This document shows, piece by piece, positions 38,337-49,764 of a DNA stretch of 64,000 nucleotides. The notes below the pieces were generated by a model. It saw only the letters and a list, made by a program, of their open reading frames with translations, did no database searches and was not told the DNA's origin. Where the stretch lies: positions 496,001 to 560,000 of the forward strand of contig BQUP01000005.1 in NCBI GenBank assembly GCA_022835595.1, given 5' to 3'. Both the position numbers and the translations under genes were made by a program. Origin of the DNA: Cystobasidium ongulense. Taxonomy: Eukaryota; Basidiomycota; Cystobasidiomycetes; Cystobasidiales; Cystobasidiaceae. Every line of letters begins with the position of its first letter. Within the stretch, counting starts at the first letter, position 1.

Positions 38337-38509
38337 AGTCCGAACCCGAAGACGTGGAGAGGCTGCCGTCGGCCCCTTGTAAGATTTGGTGCTGTATGAG
38401 CGGTGAGAATCAGAGAAAGGAAGAAGATTGGAAACTTATGAATTGAGTGCTGTTGAGAGGTATTAAGAAGGAAAAGTATGATTAGATCCAGTCCTTGTGG
38501 AGATTTGGT

Positions 38510-39170
38510 GCTGCAATAAGCGGTGGGAATTCTGAGAGAGAGAGCGTCGAAACAGGTCGAGCATACCGATCCTTTTGACTAGCCCATCGCTGGAACCTAA
38601 TCAGATTGCTCACACGATATGACATTGCGTTGAGATCTTTGCTAGCCTAGATGTGCTTTAACGTTCTGTCCTGATCTGTACAGCGCGAGATGCACGATTT
38701 CACTTACCAGGATGCATGACTGAACAGCACTCATACCTCATTAAGCTGACGCCTCGTCGGAATCTCAGGACCCGGGATGCGTGGGATCATAGGACAAAAG
38801 TCAATGGCACGGTAATCTTCAGCATATTGCTTTCTGGCGGCTGCAGGCAGATCCGGATCCATCGAACCAGTTACCGTGGCTGCCTCTAATTAGTCCGTCC
38901 TGCCGGAACCCAGCAAAGAGGCCCAGCATTGTGGATCTTCAGGGCTATCGTGCAGCTTCTTAGGTGATCTCATGTGTTAAGCTGCCTTGTAAATGGAGTA
39001 ATGTACTTTGCTCAAGCGAGTTCGAGCATAGTCGTGTTCTGCTCAAGTCGACGTTCGATCACGCGCTGCAAAACCTGACTTGCTGGTATTTCGACTCTGC
39101 TTGCGTCGACCTACAAAGCAGGAGCTGTACCTTCAGCTACTTGGACACCACTTCACACCTGCCGTCTGAT
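38510..39170 (+). repeat. Diverged direct repeat, copy B, forming the MAK16 upstream region
   Basis: Partner of the repeat at 34480-35150, same orientation, about 4 kb apart. It ends within a few bases of the MAK16 start codon, so it contains that promoter and 5' UTR. A second, shorter similarity to its own beginning (gatttggtgctg..agcggtg) lies at about 38383-38405, so this boundary was duplicated locally as well. Confidence 0.7.
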
Positions 39171-39175
39171 TCAGT

Positions 39176-40414
39176 ATGGTGAGTTATCCCCCAGTCTCGA
39201 GGGTGTCTTTGAACGAAAGATCTGACGAATGTGCCACCATCACCTTCGACAACCACAGAATCAAGCCGAGGAACTCATCTGGCAAGCGATTGGACCTTCA
39301 GGCGCCTCGTTCTGCGCTTTCAAAGTCAAGTATGTTGTCAAGACGAGTGCTGCTGTCGTACATGGAGGCTGACTTGAAGCTACCCCGCAGGACTGTAACC
39401 CAGAATTTTTGCAGAAACCAATACAATGTGTCTGGTCTATGTGAGGAGAGACCGGTATCCAGAGTCAGCGTTTTTCAAGTCTGACATACTTGTTCATGCT
39501 TACAGGCAGTCGTCAAGCGTGTCCACTCGCAAATACAAAGTATGCAACAGTGCGCGAACAAGAGGGTGCGTATTTGCAGCAGTAGCTTGCCACCAAAAGA
39601 ATCCCTTCTAACCCATGCTGTTCATGTAGGTTCATTGTATCTGTTCATGAAGACACCAGAGCGAGCGCATCTGCCAGCCAAGATGTGGGAAAAAGTAAAG
39701 CTATCAACAGATTACGCAAAAGCGTTGGAACAGATTGATACAGAACTACAATACTGGCCGTCCTTTCTTAAACACAAATGCAAACAACGTACAACCAAGA
39801 TCGTTCAATATCTCATTAAAATGCGTAAACTTCGTACGAGAGAAACTGGCAAATTAGTCCCTGTGAAGAAAAAGCTTGAGAGGAGAGAAGCTGCGAGAGA
39901 ATCTAAAGCTCTGGCTGCTGCTAAGCTTGAGAAGAATCTTGAGAAGGAACTTGTTGCACGGTTGAAGAGTAGAGCATATGGTGACATGCCTCTGAACGTC
40001 AATGAAGATGTCTGGCGCGCAGTGCTGGAGAAAGAACGCTTAGATGCCGAGAAAGAAGGTGAAGAGGCTTTGGAGCTCGAGGAGGACGACGATGACCTCG
40101 ACGAAGAAGACTTGGAAGACGAAGAGGAAGACGAGTTTGAAGGTGAACGTGAGTTCATTGAAGACTTCGAAGAGAGTGATGCGGAAGATATGGAAGATGA
40201 GAATGGCTTCGCCGGAAGCGACGATGACGACGAAGAAGACGATGTTAGCGATAGTGACGACGACGACGATGATGATGCTTCGTCCAGACGTAAAGGAAAG
40301 AGAAGAGCAGTCGAACGTAAGGCCGCTCCTCCTACGAAGAAGCCACGCAGAGGCCCTCGAGTCGAAATCGAATACGAAATGGAAGGCCCTGCAAGAGATC
40401 AGGTCTATGCTTAA
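39176..40414 (+). CDS. MAK16: MAK16, 60S ribosome biogenesis factor
   Basis: Nucleolar 66S pre-ribosome protein of 322 residues. Five exons (39176-39178, 39259-39329, 39391-39440, 39506-39565, 39630-40414; 969 nt). The spliced start reads [16 protein letters not shown], then [75 protein letters not shown] and [17 protein letters not shown]. The four Cys of the N-terminal Fe-S/zinc-type motif are all present. The C-terminal third is a long Asp/Glu tract (about 40070-40290) followed by a basic nuclear-localisation end, as in other MAK16 proteins. The first coding exon is the bare ATG. The upstream region is the diverged repeat copy B. Confidence 0.94.
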
Positions 40415-40859
40415 AGCAGACTTGCCATTCTTGCTATTTGTGTACTGTTGCATTCTGGGCATGAGCAGTATGTTGTTGCCGTAAGGGAGTGGTTCTCATC
40501 TTGTTGTTAGTAATTAGCCTTTTCGAAATCAGTGGCCAAGCAGGCTTTCAAGTAACATGTTGCTATCGAGCTGTTTCGGTACAAAGCAGCTTGCTCGGGT
40601 TTAATGATGTGGACTAAGCGCAAAATTGATTTTGGAACGGGCTTCGCTTCTGCTATCAATCATCTCAATCATCAAAGAAAAATTCATTCATTACAAATTG
40701 ATTGCCCTGTGCCTACACCGATATAACACATCATCATCGTCACCCGCAACTAAAACTGAAACTAAGCACTTAAACGCAATGATGCGTCTCAAAATATTCC
40801 TACATTCCCCAATTCCCTCTAATGCGTCTCGCGAGTCTGAGCAAATGAAGCAAAGAGCG
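40415..40859. other. Convergent 3' region of MAK16 and CENP-A
   Basis: About 0.45 kb between two converging stop codons. It is AT-rich and open in one frame on the minus strand (to about 40691), which matters because one possible CENP-A splice form would read into it. No separate gene. Confidence 0.4.
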
Positions 40860-41999
40860 TCAGCCATACTGAAGCAGGGATAATGACACGCCTGCAGTCT
40901 GCAGTCTGCATTCAATCGGTCCGGAAAGGCTCATTGTTGACTTACTGCATATCTCTGTCCATTATCGTCACACGTCTGGCGTGTATAGCGCATAAATTCG
41001 CGTCCTCGAACAAGTGTACCAGAAAACTGAGGGGGAGCAACACGAGAAATTTAGCATTCATAACACTGCGAGAAAGAGGAGTGGGTCACGTACGCCTCTG
41101 AAGCTTCTTGCAGCGCCAAGATAGCTGAAGACTGCCACCGCAAACCGAGACCATCTTCTCGGGTCGGCGCGTGCTGAAGTGCAATTTCGCGAACCTGATT
41201 GCATCGAAGTGTCAGCATGAGCTCCACCCTTTGCATTCCTTTAAGGTACAATGCCGACATACAAGTCTCGAAAATGGCAACTTCCTCAGCAACAAATCCG
41301 TACTCTTCTGATACTGTCGGATTTCTTTCAAAGCTTTCATGCCCGGTCTGTAACGACGCGGCTTTCGGGGCGCTGCTTTCTTCGCTGGTACGTTGCGGTC
41401 ATCATCCGCATTATCACCTCTCCCTTGTACCGGACGCTCTCTTTCTTTGCCTTTACTGTTGCGCTGCGGTGACGAGGGTTCGCGTTGTGGACTTGACTGT
41501 ACACGTCGAGGTGGCGGCGGGAGAGGATCTCCAGCTGGTGGGTGTGAAAAAGGAGACAATCAGACAGTTTGCGATGCCAATAGAGAATGAGGTTTACTCA
41601 CGTCTGTTTGTTCGCGGTCTGTATGGTCCAGGTCCAGTCGTCTTTCGCGCGACTGCTATTCGAAAGTGTGGCGGGCAGCGAGAAGTTCGCATAAAGAGAA
41701 CATGGTCAGCGCACACACTGACGAGGTGACTGCTTTTGCCTATATATAAACAGACTCTACGCACCTGGAGAAGCGACTGTGCTTGCTTCACTCTGCCTCG
41801 GCCTTGCAGCAGCAACACCTGACACGCCCTGCGGTCGCTTCTTGGGCGGCGAGGTACCACTAGGCCCAGCTACAGGCACTCTATACGTCGAAGGGCCGTC
41901 TTGTATCTCTCTTGACGTCTTCGCGGTGAGCTGCTTGCGTATTTGTGCGCTCTGTCCTGCGTCCCGCGCGGGCGAAGAGCCTTGCGTCGAGCGTGCCAT
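40860..41999 (-). CDS. CSE4: Centromeric histone H3 variant CENP-A (Cse4)
   Basis: Marks centromeric nucleosomes. About 262 residues from six exons (41999-41765, 41655-41602, 41534-41263, 41194-41094, 41026-40946, 40905-40860 in one splice form). A long unique tail ([20 protein letters not shown] ... [20 protein letters not shown]) leads to the histone fold [60 protein letters not shown] and [20 protein letters not shown]. The lengthened loop 1 with Trp ([12 protein letters not shown]) and the divergent tail distinguish it from canonical H3. After DMQ the usual LARRIRG is not found: an in-frame TAA follows unless the GTAAGT there is spliced to one of three tandem acceptors in three different frames. 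Identity of the core is secure; the C-terminus is not. Confidence 0.9.
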
Positions 42000-42085
42000 C
42001 CGCCGGTCACACTCGCGCTGTTCGCGGACGAGAGGTCGGCTGCTTTAGGACACTAACGTAGATATACTACGACGAGCAAGCTCCC

Positions 42086-42379
42086 TCAGCGTGTAACACC
42101 TTCTGAGCCTCTGCGCTTGCTGCGTGCTGCTTTGTTCTCAAGTGAGAGCTTTTGCAGCGTCTCTGCCACCTGCACCGCGTCTTCCAGGATTGTGCAGCTT
42201 CTACAGCAGGCGCTGAAGTCCTCCTTACTGCGAAATGGACGTGACGGTATGCTTGAGTTGCCCAATCTGCCTGTCTTGCTGTCCTGTCCTCGTCGAGTAT
42301 ACTTTATGCGATCGGCTTTGAGACAAGCCATGGGACAAGGCGACGAGGAGTAGACACTCTTATCTCTTTCCATCATCAC
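42086..42379 (-). CDS. Candidate small protein upstream of CENP-A (weak)
   Basis: A single 97-codon frame between the divergent CENP-A and cytidine deaminase starts. It could begin at the internal MACLKADRIKYTRRGQ. It has a Cys group (FSACCRSCTIL) and an amphipathic, charged C-terminal helix (EDAVQVAETLQKLSLENK, then SKRRGSEGVTR) that looks more protein-like than chance frames nearby. No family is recognised. The stop lies 86 bp before the CENP-A ATG on the same strand. It may instead be plain promoter DNA. Confidence 0.3.
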   Translation of the reverse strand: MMMERDKSVYSSSPCPMACLKADRIKYTRRGQDSKTGRLGNSSIPSRPFRSKEDFSACCRSCTILEDAVQVAETLQKLSLENKAARSKRRGSEGVTR

Positions 42380-42443
42380 GTTCCACGAGGAGCTTCCGAT
42401 ACGTCAATTGCATCTGCTGTCTGACCATACATCGAGATTCATC

Positions 42444-43252
<809 letters not shown>

Positions 43253-43428
43253 AGTATTGTCCATTTGAGAATGCAGAGTTCAAAATAACAGATGTAGAAG
43301 TAAAGCTACATTTAGCGTGAGCATCGGACGCTACTGGCTAGGCAAATGTTCAAGCGAAAGCGCTGAATTCTAAATAAAGACTTGACTGATTGTACGATGT
43401 CTCATTCTGCCTCAAAGCCTTCTGAATA

Positions 43429-44724
43429 TTAAGCCAGTGTCATGATGATAGGCAATACCACCAGCATCAGGCATGTAAAGCCTGTGGAGCGAGCCTTTGA
43501 AGCCACCCCGGTGCCGGCACTTGAGGGAGCTTGCTGGCCGTTATCAGTCTTCTGACCTGCGTTCTGATTGGAAATGCCAGCTACAGTAGGGAGAGCCGCA
43601 TATTCCGAAGGTGTTGTGTATACAAAGCGGTCAAGGTCTGTGAACAGATCCAAGGTGATGAGCAATGTATGGATATAGAATCTGAGGAGCATTGCTGCTT
43701 ACCAAAGTAGGAATAATTTAGAGTAGGGATAACCCAGTTGGTGACCGTTATCGTATGCTCGGACGAGGTCAAGGGCGCAGCGGAGAACTGCAGTCCAGGT
43801 AAGATTTTTTCGCAAGCGCCAGACTCGAAGGGACCACCACATCCGAGAGGTGTTTTGTGACTAGTTGTGACACCATCCAAAGTGACATTGAAAGCATAAT
43901 GATCGTTGTTCGCATCGCCAAAAAGGTAGATTGCTGATCCGTTGAAGCTAAGAGTTACGCTTGCCCCACTTCCGTTGGTATATGAGGTTGTACCTCCCGA
44001 GAAAGATGGACTGGAATTGCTGTCCCAGACACCGGTGTACACTAGTCTATCGCTATTGTCTTCTACAGTTGTATTGGTAAGGGTAGCTCTGGCGGGGCCG
44101 CAAAGACAAAGTCAGTACGCAAGGTGTGATTGGGCTCAAATTGACTAACCCTTCAGCAGCGATGGGTACTGTGAGCCTAGCAAAGTCTAGGAGCATTTGT
44201 GAGCCTTGTGTTGTATTGCCATCATTGCCAAGATTACGCAGGACGAGCGAATGTTGCTGAGATACGTTCAGGCCGGTCGTTGAATACAAAAGATAAGGAA
44301 GAGTTCCGTTCGTAGTGGAATAAGCGGTTGATGTTGTATTTTGACCGTCCAACTCGACACTGTAACTTCCAAAGGCTGGACCGGATGCGCCAAAAACTTC
44401 AATGCCCGTTCCAACGAAAGTCAGATTGACATAGGCAGATGTATTGGTTGTAGAATGAGCAGTTCCATCCAGAAAGACTGCATAGACTTCTTCGTTCTTT
44501 GATGGGTCTGCAGAAACAGCTTGTTAGGGAAGACGTGGTTTGTTTATGCATACAGACCTACCATTTGTCTCGAAAGCAGAGTCGTCGGAATAAGTCCAGA
44601 GTGCGTCGAAGTCGTCGATAGTTACATTGATGCTCTGTGAAGCATAAATGTTCCAGCATTTATCGTGAATCTTCCCATCCTTGACAAGCACTGCCTACCT
44701 GAAGAGCGGTGGCGAGATCTGCCA
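43429..44724 (-). CDS. GPI-type surface protein with two tandem beta-sandwich-like modules
   Basis: Spliced product begins MADLATALQSINVTIDDFDA and has two similar modules. The first is LWTYSDDSAFETN, AYVNLTFVGTGIEVFGASGP, SYSVELDGQNTTST. The second is LVYTGVWDSNSSPSFSGGTT, ASVTLSFNGSAIYLFGDANN, YAFNVTLDGVTTSHKT. Repeated features are a W..YS/TG strand, S/T-x-T/S-x-x-F-x-G-x-x-I-x-x-F/Y-G and a y-x-V-x-LDG strand, a layout common in basidiomycete surface and transmembrane proteins. Many N-glycosylation sequons are present. The C-terminal exon has a Ser/Gly linker and a hydrophobic end (GFTCLMLVVLPIIMTLA) fitting a GPI signal. I see no N-terminal signal peptide in this start, so exon 1 may be incomplete. 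Ligand unknown. Confidence 0.68.
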
Positions 44725-44961
44725 TGACTGCCTTGCTGCTGCAGGAGCCAGTGTCTTCTGAGGTTCAAAACGAGTGGAGAAGCGAGTGTGGGTGATGATA
44801 TGTCAAACCGAGCTTCACTGTATGCGCCGTTCCCTTACGCTTTTCGGTTGGCGTTAGGCGGACACGACGACGCCTCTTTCAAGCTGACTTGACCTCTGAC
44901 CAATTCCACCACAATCCAAAACAACCACCGACTGCCCGCCTACCCAAACCAACGCATCTCA

Positions 44962-45857
44962 ATGATGTTCACCAACGTGCTAGTCTCCAGCTTCGCGCCG
45001 TTCCCAACGCTCTCCCTCCAGCTGCCATCCGACCTGCCAGCCGAGTCTACACTTGCCTACGTACTCAGCCCGCTCTGCGATCCAGCAAGCCAATCCCTCA
45101 GTCTCTGCAATGGACGCAGCATATCCAGTGGTGCAACGGTCGGTTCGCTGGCTGCTAGCGGCTCCTTCGCCCAGATTAGGCTCGCAGTCCGTCTGCCTGG
45201 CGGCAAAGGTGGTTTCGGATCACAGCTTCGAGCAGCAGGAGGGCGAATGAACAGCAAGAGAGGCAAAGAGAACACAGATAGTTGCAGAGATCTCAACGGA
45301 CGTAGATTATCAACTATTAAGGAGGCAAAGAAGCTGGCGGAATATGTAGCGTCTGCACCTGAACGTGAGGCTGCAAAGAGAGAGGAGGCCAAGGCGAGAT
45401 TGACGAAACTGCAGGAAGAGATACAGAGAATGGATGGTGGGAACACTTCTGGAAGCGACAAAGCATCAGGCTCGAATGCTGGCGCTTCCACTTCCAAAGC
45501 TGGTGTGAAGCGTCGTCTGGACGATCAGAAGTTCGTTGAAGAGAGCAGAGAGATGGTCGATAATGTCAAGAATGCTGTTGCAGCAGGTGAGCTTGCACAT
45601 CCTCGCAGCTTGGACATGTACTTGAATGTAGCTAATATACATTTCCCTCAGCCATGATGAAAAAGCGCAAGCTTGCCAAGACAGCTCCACCCGCCGCCGT
45701 CGCTGAGGCTTCAAGTACAACGTCGTCGACTCCAAAGACGCCGACTGCTGCAGCCACAGCCTCGTCAAGCGTGCCTTCCACCAGCGAGATCGGAGAACCC
45801 TCCTCTGTAGCCTCGGCAGAAACTCCAGCTGCGGCGTCAGTATCCGCTTCTGCATGA
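44962..45857 (+). CDS. SDE2: SDE2, ubiquitin-fold splicing and genome-maintenance factor
   Basis: A 276-residue protein, two exons (44962-45586, 45652-45857). The N-terminal ubiquitin-like fold (MMFTNVLVSSFAPFPTLSLQ to IRLAVRLPGG) ends in the invariant processing site GGKGGFGSQLRAAGGRM, where deubiquitinases cut after the second Gly to release a Lys-starting C-terminal protein. The released part continues NGRRLSTIKEAKKLAEYVAS, a coiled-coil, and a basic MMKKRKLAK near the second exon start, then a Ser/Thr/Ala-rich tail. In S. pombe the processed form joins the spliceosome for intron-specific splicing and supports telomeric silencing. The start codon is followed directly by a second ATG, either could serve. 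Confidence 0.9.
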
Positions 45858-47337
45858 TTCGCTTTGACTTCCTAGTCGTGGGTGTTGATCCTGCACTTCC
45901 TGAAGTCAGGACAGTCCGAAGATATACAGAACTCTTCTACTTTACTATTTGGCTTCTCCTGCAAGTGTCGGAGCTCAAAGCGTTTATCTTGTCGTTCTTA
46001 TTTATCGACCGCTTCAATCACTGCTGTTAGTGCATGTACCCGCAGTATTTCCGTTGAATATCATATGTTGGGATCATCATCTTTTCCTTTTTTACATTGA
46101 ATGTAGCTGTTTCGCTACTCTACCCACCGTATCTCGAACTTGCTACTATAATTTGCAAAAGAATCAGCATCGCTTGAGAAGTTTTGCTCAGTAGGTCATT
46201 TGCGAAGCCAAAGCTACTTTATTAAGGTCCTTAAGCTTTGTGAGCTGATATACTGATCCTCTGCAGGCAGTCAATCAATCTAGTCCGCTTCGACCTGTCT
46301 ATCGAAGAGGCGACCTGTGGCCAATGTATACTCTTCAATATATTTCCCGTGACTTTCGGCTGCCACCATAAAATGTTCCAGGTACTGAATATCCGAAGAT
46401 TGAAGTAAACATACCGGAAGATAGGGTGCGTAGTTGTGCTCTTCACTAGCTTCACTAGCACCGGTTGATTTTCCTACCCTTTGCATCGCTCTTAGCTAAT
46501 CTTCGTTGTGGTGACCCTTGCGCTTTGTGCGTATTAGTGTGCAATGTCAGTCGAAGACTTAACCTTCTTGGCTGATACCTGGCCCCTACGTCTGCAGACA
46601 AGCACGTATAGGCAAACGACAGCAGTACTTCCATTATTAGGCGGTTTACAGAGCGTACTGATCTCATCAAGCAGACTGCAGTCAGAGCACTACAGTATGC
46701 TGGCCGCGATAGTTCGCTGACAGCCAAAATTCAAAGAGACCGTCCATGTACATCATGGAGGGGCATACTCGTTACTTACAAGAAACACTGCGAGTCAAGA
46801 AAATAAGCGAACTTGCAAACAGCGCCGTTATATCGGTTCCGACAACTATGATATTTACAGACGATCATACGCAAGGCGGACCGCTCACAGCGCAACCCGA
46901 ACCGAATTATAACTTTATTGAGTTGTTGGGGCCCGTATTTACTTCGGCACGATGACGCCTCTACAGTCTCGCCTATCCTAGCGCTCCCTTGAGAGCCCGA
47001 AGGCGGTATCGGCAAGTTCTCAAGCCTCAACAACCTACCGACGATCGACCGGCTCTTCGTCATCTCAGCCGGAACCGCGTGCATGCAAGCAAGGTGGGAA
47101 TAATAGCGAGATACTAAAACCTCGCGAGGTAGAGGGCCTCCAAAAAGTATCCACTTTTCAAGACTTACTCCACACTCTGCACAACTTACCTCCGCTTTCT
47201 TCGGTCGTTCTGGTACACAAGGCTTCGGAGCTCATCAGCAACTTTCCCAAATCAGCCACTAGGTATAGGTGTACTGGTCCATTGACATCTACCGAAATTC
47301 GCGAAGAATCTCCAGTCTAGCTCTGGATTTGAAGAAA
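45858..47337. other. Long intergenic region between SDE2 and the sugar transporter
   Basis: About 1.5 kb, one of the longest gaps here. Frames of up to about 100 codons occur on both strands but lack motifs, splice support or composition typical of genes. The first 300 bases are the T-rich SDE2 3' UTR. No RNA gene seen. Confidence 0.4.
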
Positions 47338-49593
47338 ATGACAAAGTCTTTCAGATATAGAGGCGAGCCAGTCTCCCTGACTGCGTTCGTGGTCTCGACA
47401 TTCGTTTCTCTCGGCGGCTTTATCTTTGGTGTGTGACTACCATATTATGGCTCATGGTAGTCGATCATGAGGGGGGCGATATCTTACTGACAATGTGTTG
47501 CACTCGCCCAAATTACAACCATTTCTTCAGGTTACGACATCGGTAAGGCTGCAAAGCAGATCATCAGTGTTTCAGTTGGAAGACTGACCAGACTTGATAT
47601 CTCCAGGTTATATTTCAGGATGTCTCGTTATGCCCCCATTCATCCAAGCGTATGGAACGCTCAACTCGGAAACCGGGGCTCTGTACCTGTCTCCTGGCCG
47701 TCAAGCGATTATCACTGCTATCCTCAGCGCTGGTTCCTTCACAGGAGCACTGCTCGGGGTCCCGTTTGCTGATTACGTAGGACGGCGCGGAGCTATTTTC
47801 GCGGCAGCCACCACTTTCGTTATCGGTGTTGTAAGTTTGTGATATATTCGCCCAAATGGGCCGAATACACCCATATTATGTTAAAGGCGGGAATGCTGAT
47901 ATACCTCTATAACAGATAGTTCAAGTCGCGCCTTCAGAAATCTACGGTGCCTTCTTAGCAGGTCGATTTATTGCCGGCGTAAGTTCTTCTCCAGGAACGG
48001 CAATCCAAATGCATCGTTCTAACTTGCAAGCTTCCTCTAGGCCGCCGTTGGAGCTTTGTCTGCTCTGGTGCCATTATATCAGGGTGAAATCAGTCCCAAA
48101 AGCTTAAGAGGTGGCTTCACTTCCTTGTATCAGCTTATGATCACCATTGGTATCCTCAGTGAGTTCGATTTACCTGTGCGCCTCTCAGGATGCTTTGACT
48201 AATGCTGCTCATCTGCAGTTGCCTACATCATCGACTACGCTACGAAGGACATCTCGAACTCTGCCTCATATCGCATTCCTATCGGTATTCAGTGTGCTTG
48301 GGGCCTAATTTTAGCTGCTGGCTGTCCCTTCCTACCCAAATCACCGAGAGAATCTGTTCTCAATGGACACGAGGACAACGCACGTAAGACAATTGCTTCC
48401 ATGCACGCGGTCGCTTTACATCACCCTCTAGTCGAATATACTGTCAAAGAGATCCGTGAGAAGATTGCAGAAGAGCGTGGTAGCGGATCTGGTTACAAGG
48501 ATTGCTTCAACTTCAAGTCAGAACTGCAGACTGGTCAAAGAACACTTATCGGAATGGGTGTACAGTCTTTCCAGCAACTTACGGGAGCCAATTTTATTTT
48601 CTATTACGGAACGACTATCTTCAAGAACTACGCCTTGGACTCTTACGTTTCCCAAATCATCTTTGGCGCTTTGGATGTGAGTTGTCCGTTCGCCAAGATT
48701 TACCGCGAACTTTACTGAATCTTCGTCCTTAGGTTGCTGGTACTATTCCAGGTCTCTATCTGCTCGACCGCTTTGGTAGACGACGTACAATGATTACCGG
48801 GGCTATCGTTATGGGTCTTTCGTATATGCTCTATGCTATTTTGGGTTCCTACGCTCTCTTCCCGAACAACGATCCCAATGCCACAACCCAAAACAGCAGC
48901 ACAGGTGGCGCTATTATCTTTGTTATCTGCATCTTCGTCCTTGCCTACGGCTGCAGTTGGGGTCCTGGAGGTGAGTGCGGAATACAACGTTTGTCCTGAA
49001 AATCTGCCGACGCTAATTCGCGTTTGTTTCGATCAGGTTGGGTCAACACTGGAGAAGTGAGTACACGTGCAAGACCGTTTTGTGAACGCATTCTAACGAG
49101 CATGGTTCCGTACAGATTGCACCGCTCCGAACCAAGGCTAAGCAACTCTCATTTGTTGCCGCCTCGAACTGGACGTGGAATTTCCTTCTCTCCTACTTCT
49201 CTCCCTTCATCGCTAGCGACATCTACGCCAAGTATGGGTTCGTGTTTTTCGTGAGTCTATGTCTTATATACATCAATGCACCGCGAGCGTCCCTAACACA
49301 AACCTTCCCAGGGTTCCAACTTTTTGGCTGCGTTTTTCATATACATGTTTGTCCCCGAAATGAGCGGTCTCTCGCTTGAAGAGATCAATCTGCTTTTCCA
49401 GAGCAAGATCCCTGCACGTAAATCCATTGCATGGAACAAAGAAGTGAGAGCCCGCGATCATGGGTTCGGAAATGGACAGGACGTTACGACAATCGCTGCC
49501 ACGAATCCAAACTCTGAGACATTCAACGGAGAGAAAGCCAAGCCTGTGGCTCAACACCTCGACTCGCAAGAATCCACGTCAACAGCTGTATAA
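47338..49593 (+). CDS. MFS sugar transporter (hexose/sugar porter family)
   Basis: Twelve-helix sugar permease. Spliced text gives MTKSFRYRGEPVSLTAFVVS, then GGFIFGYDIGYISGCLVMPP, the RR motif FADYVGRRGAIFAAATTFVI, AGRFIAGAAVGALSALVPLY, QGEISPKSLRGGFTSLYQ, GVQSFQQLTGANFIFYYGTT, GLYLLDRFGRRRTMITGA, CSWGPGGWVNTGEIAPLRTK and FVPEMSGLSLEEINLLF. These are the conserved sugar-porter motifs, including QQLTG-N and PETKG-like VPEMSGLSLEE. At least nine exons; exon 2 is 12 nt (47531-47542) and another is 20 nt (49037-49056). Substrate is probably a hexose, but other sugars are possible. Confidence 0.9.
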
Positions 49594-49764
49594 GTGCCAG
49601 TAGAGGCCGGAATAAAGATGTGCACAGGAAAAGTGCTGTCCTTGAATTTGAGGCAGTTCTTGTGTCTGTCTGTGTCAGCTCCACACAAAAAACCTACGGG
49701 TGTCAGTAAACTTCAGTATGGTCATGTAATAATGGAGAGGTAGAGATTCATTATAAGTACGGAT

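Noticed and set aside
39805-40462. Ser-rich and hydrophobic minus-strand frames opposite MAK16
   Set aside because: They arise from the GA-rich acidic codons of the MAK16 tail.
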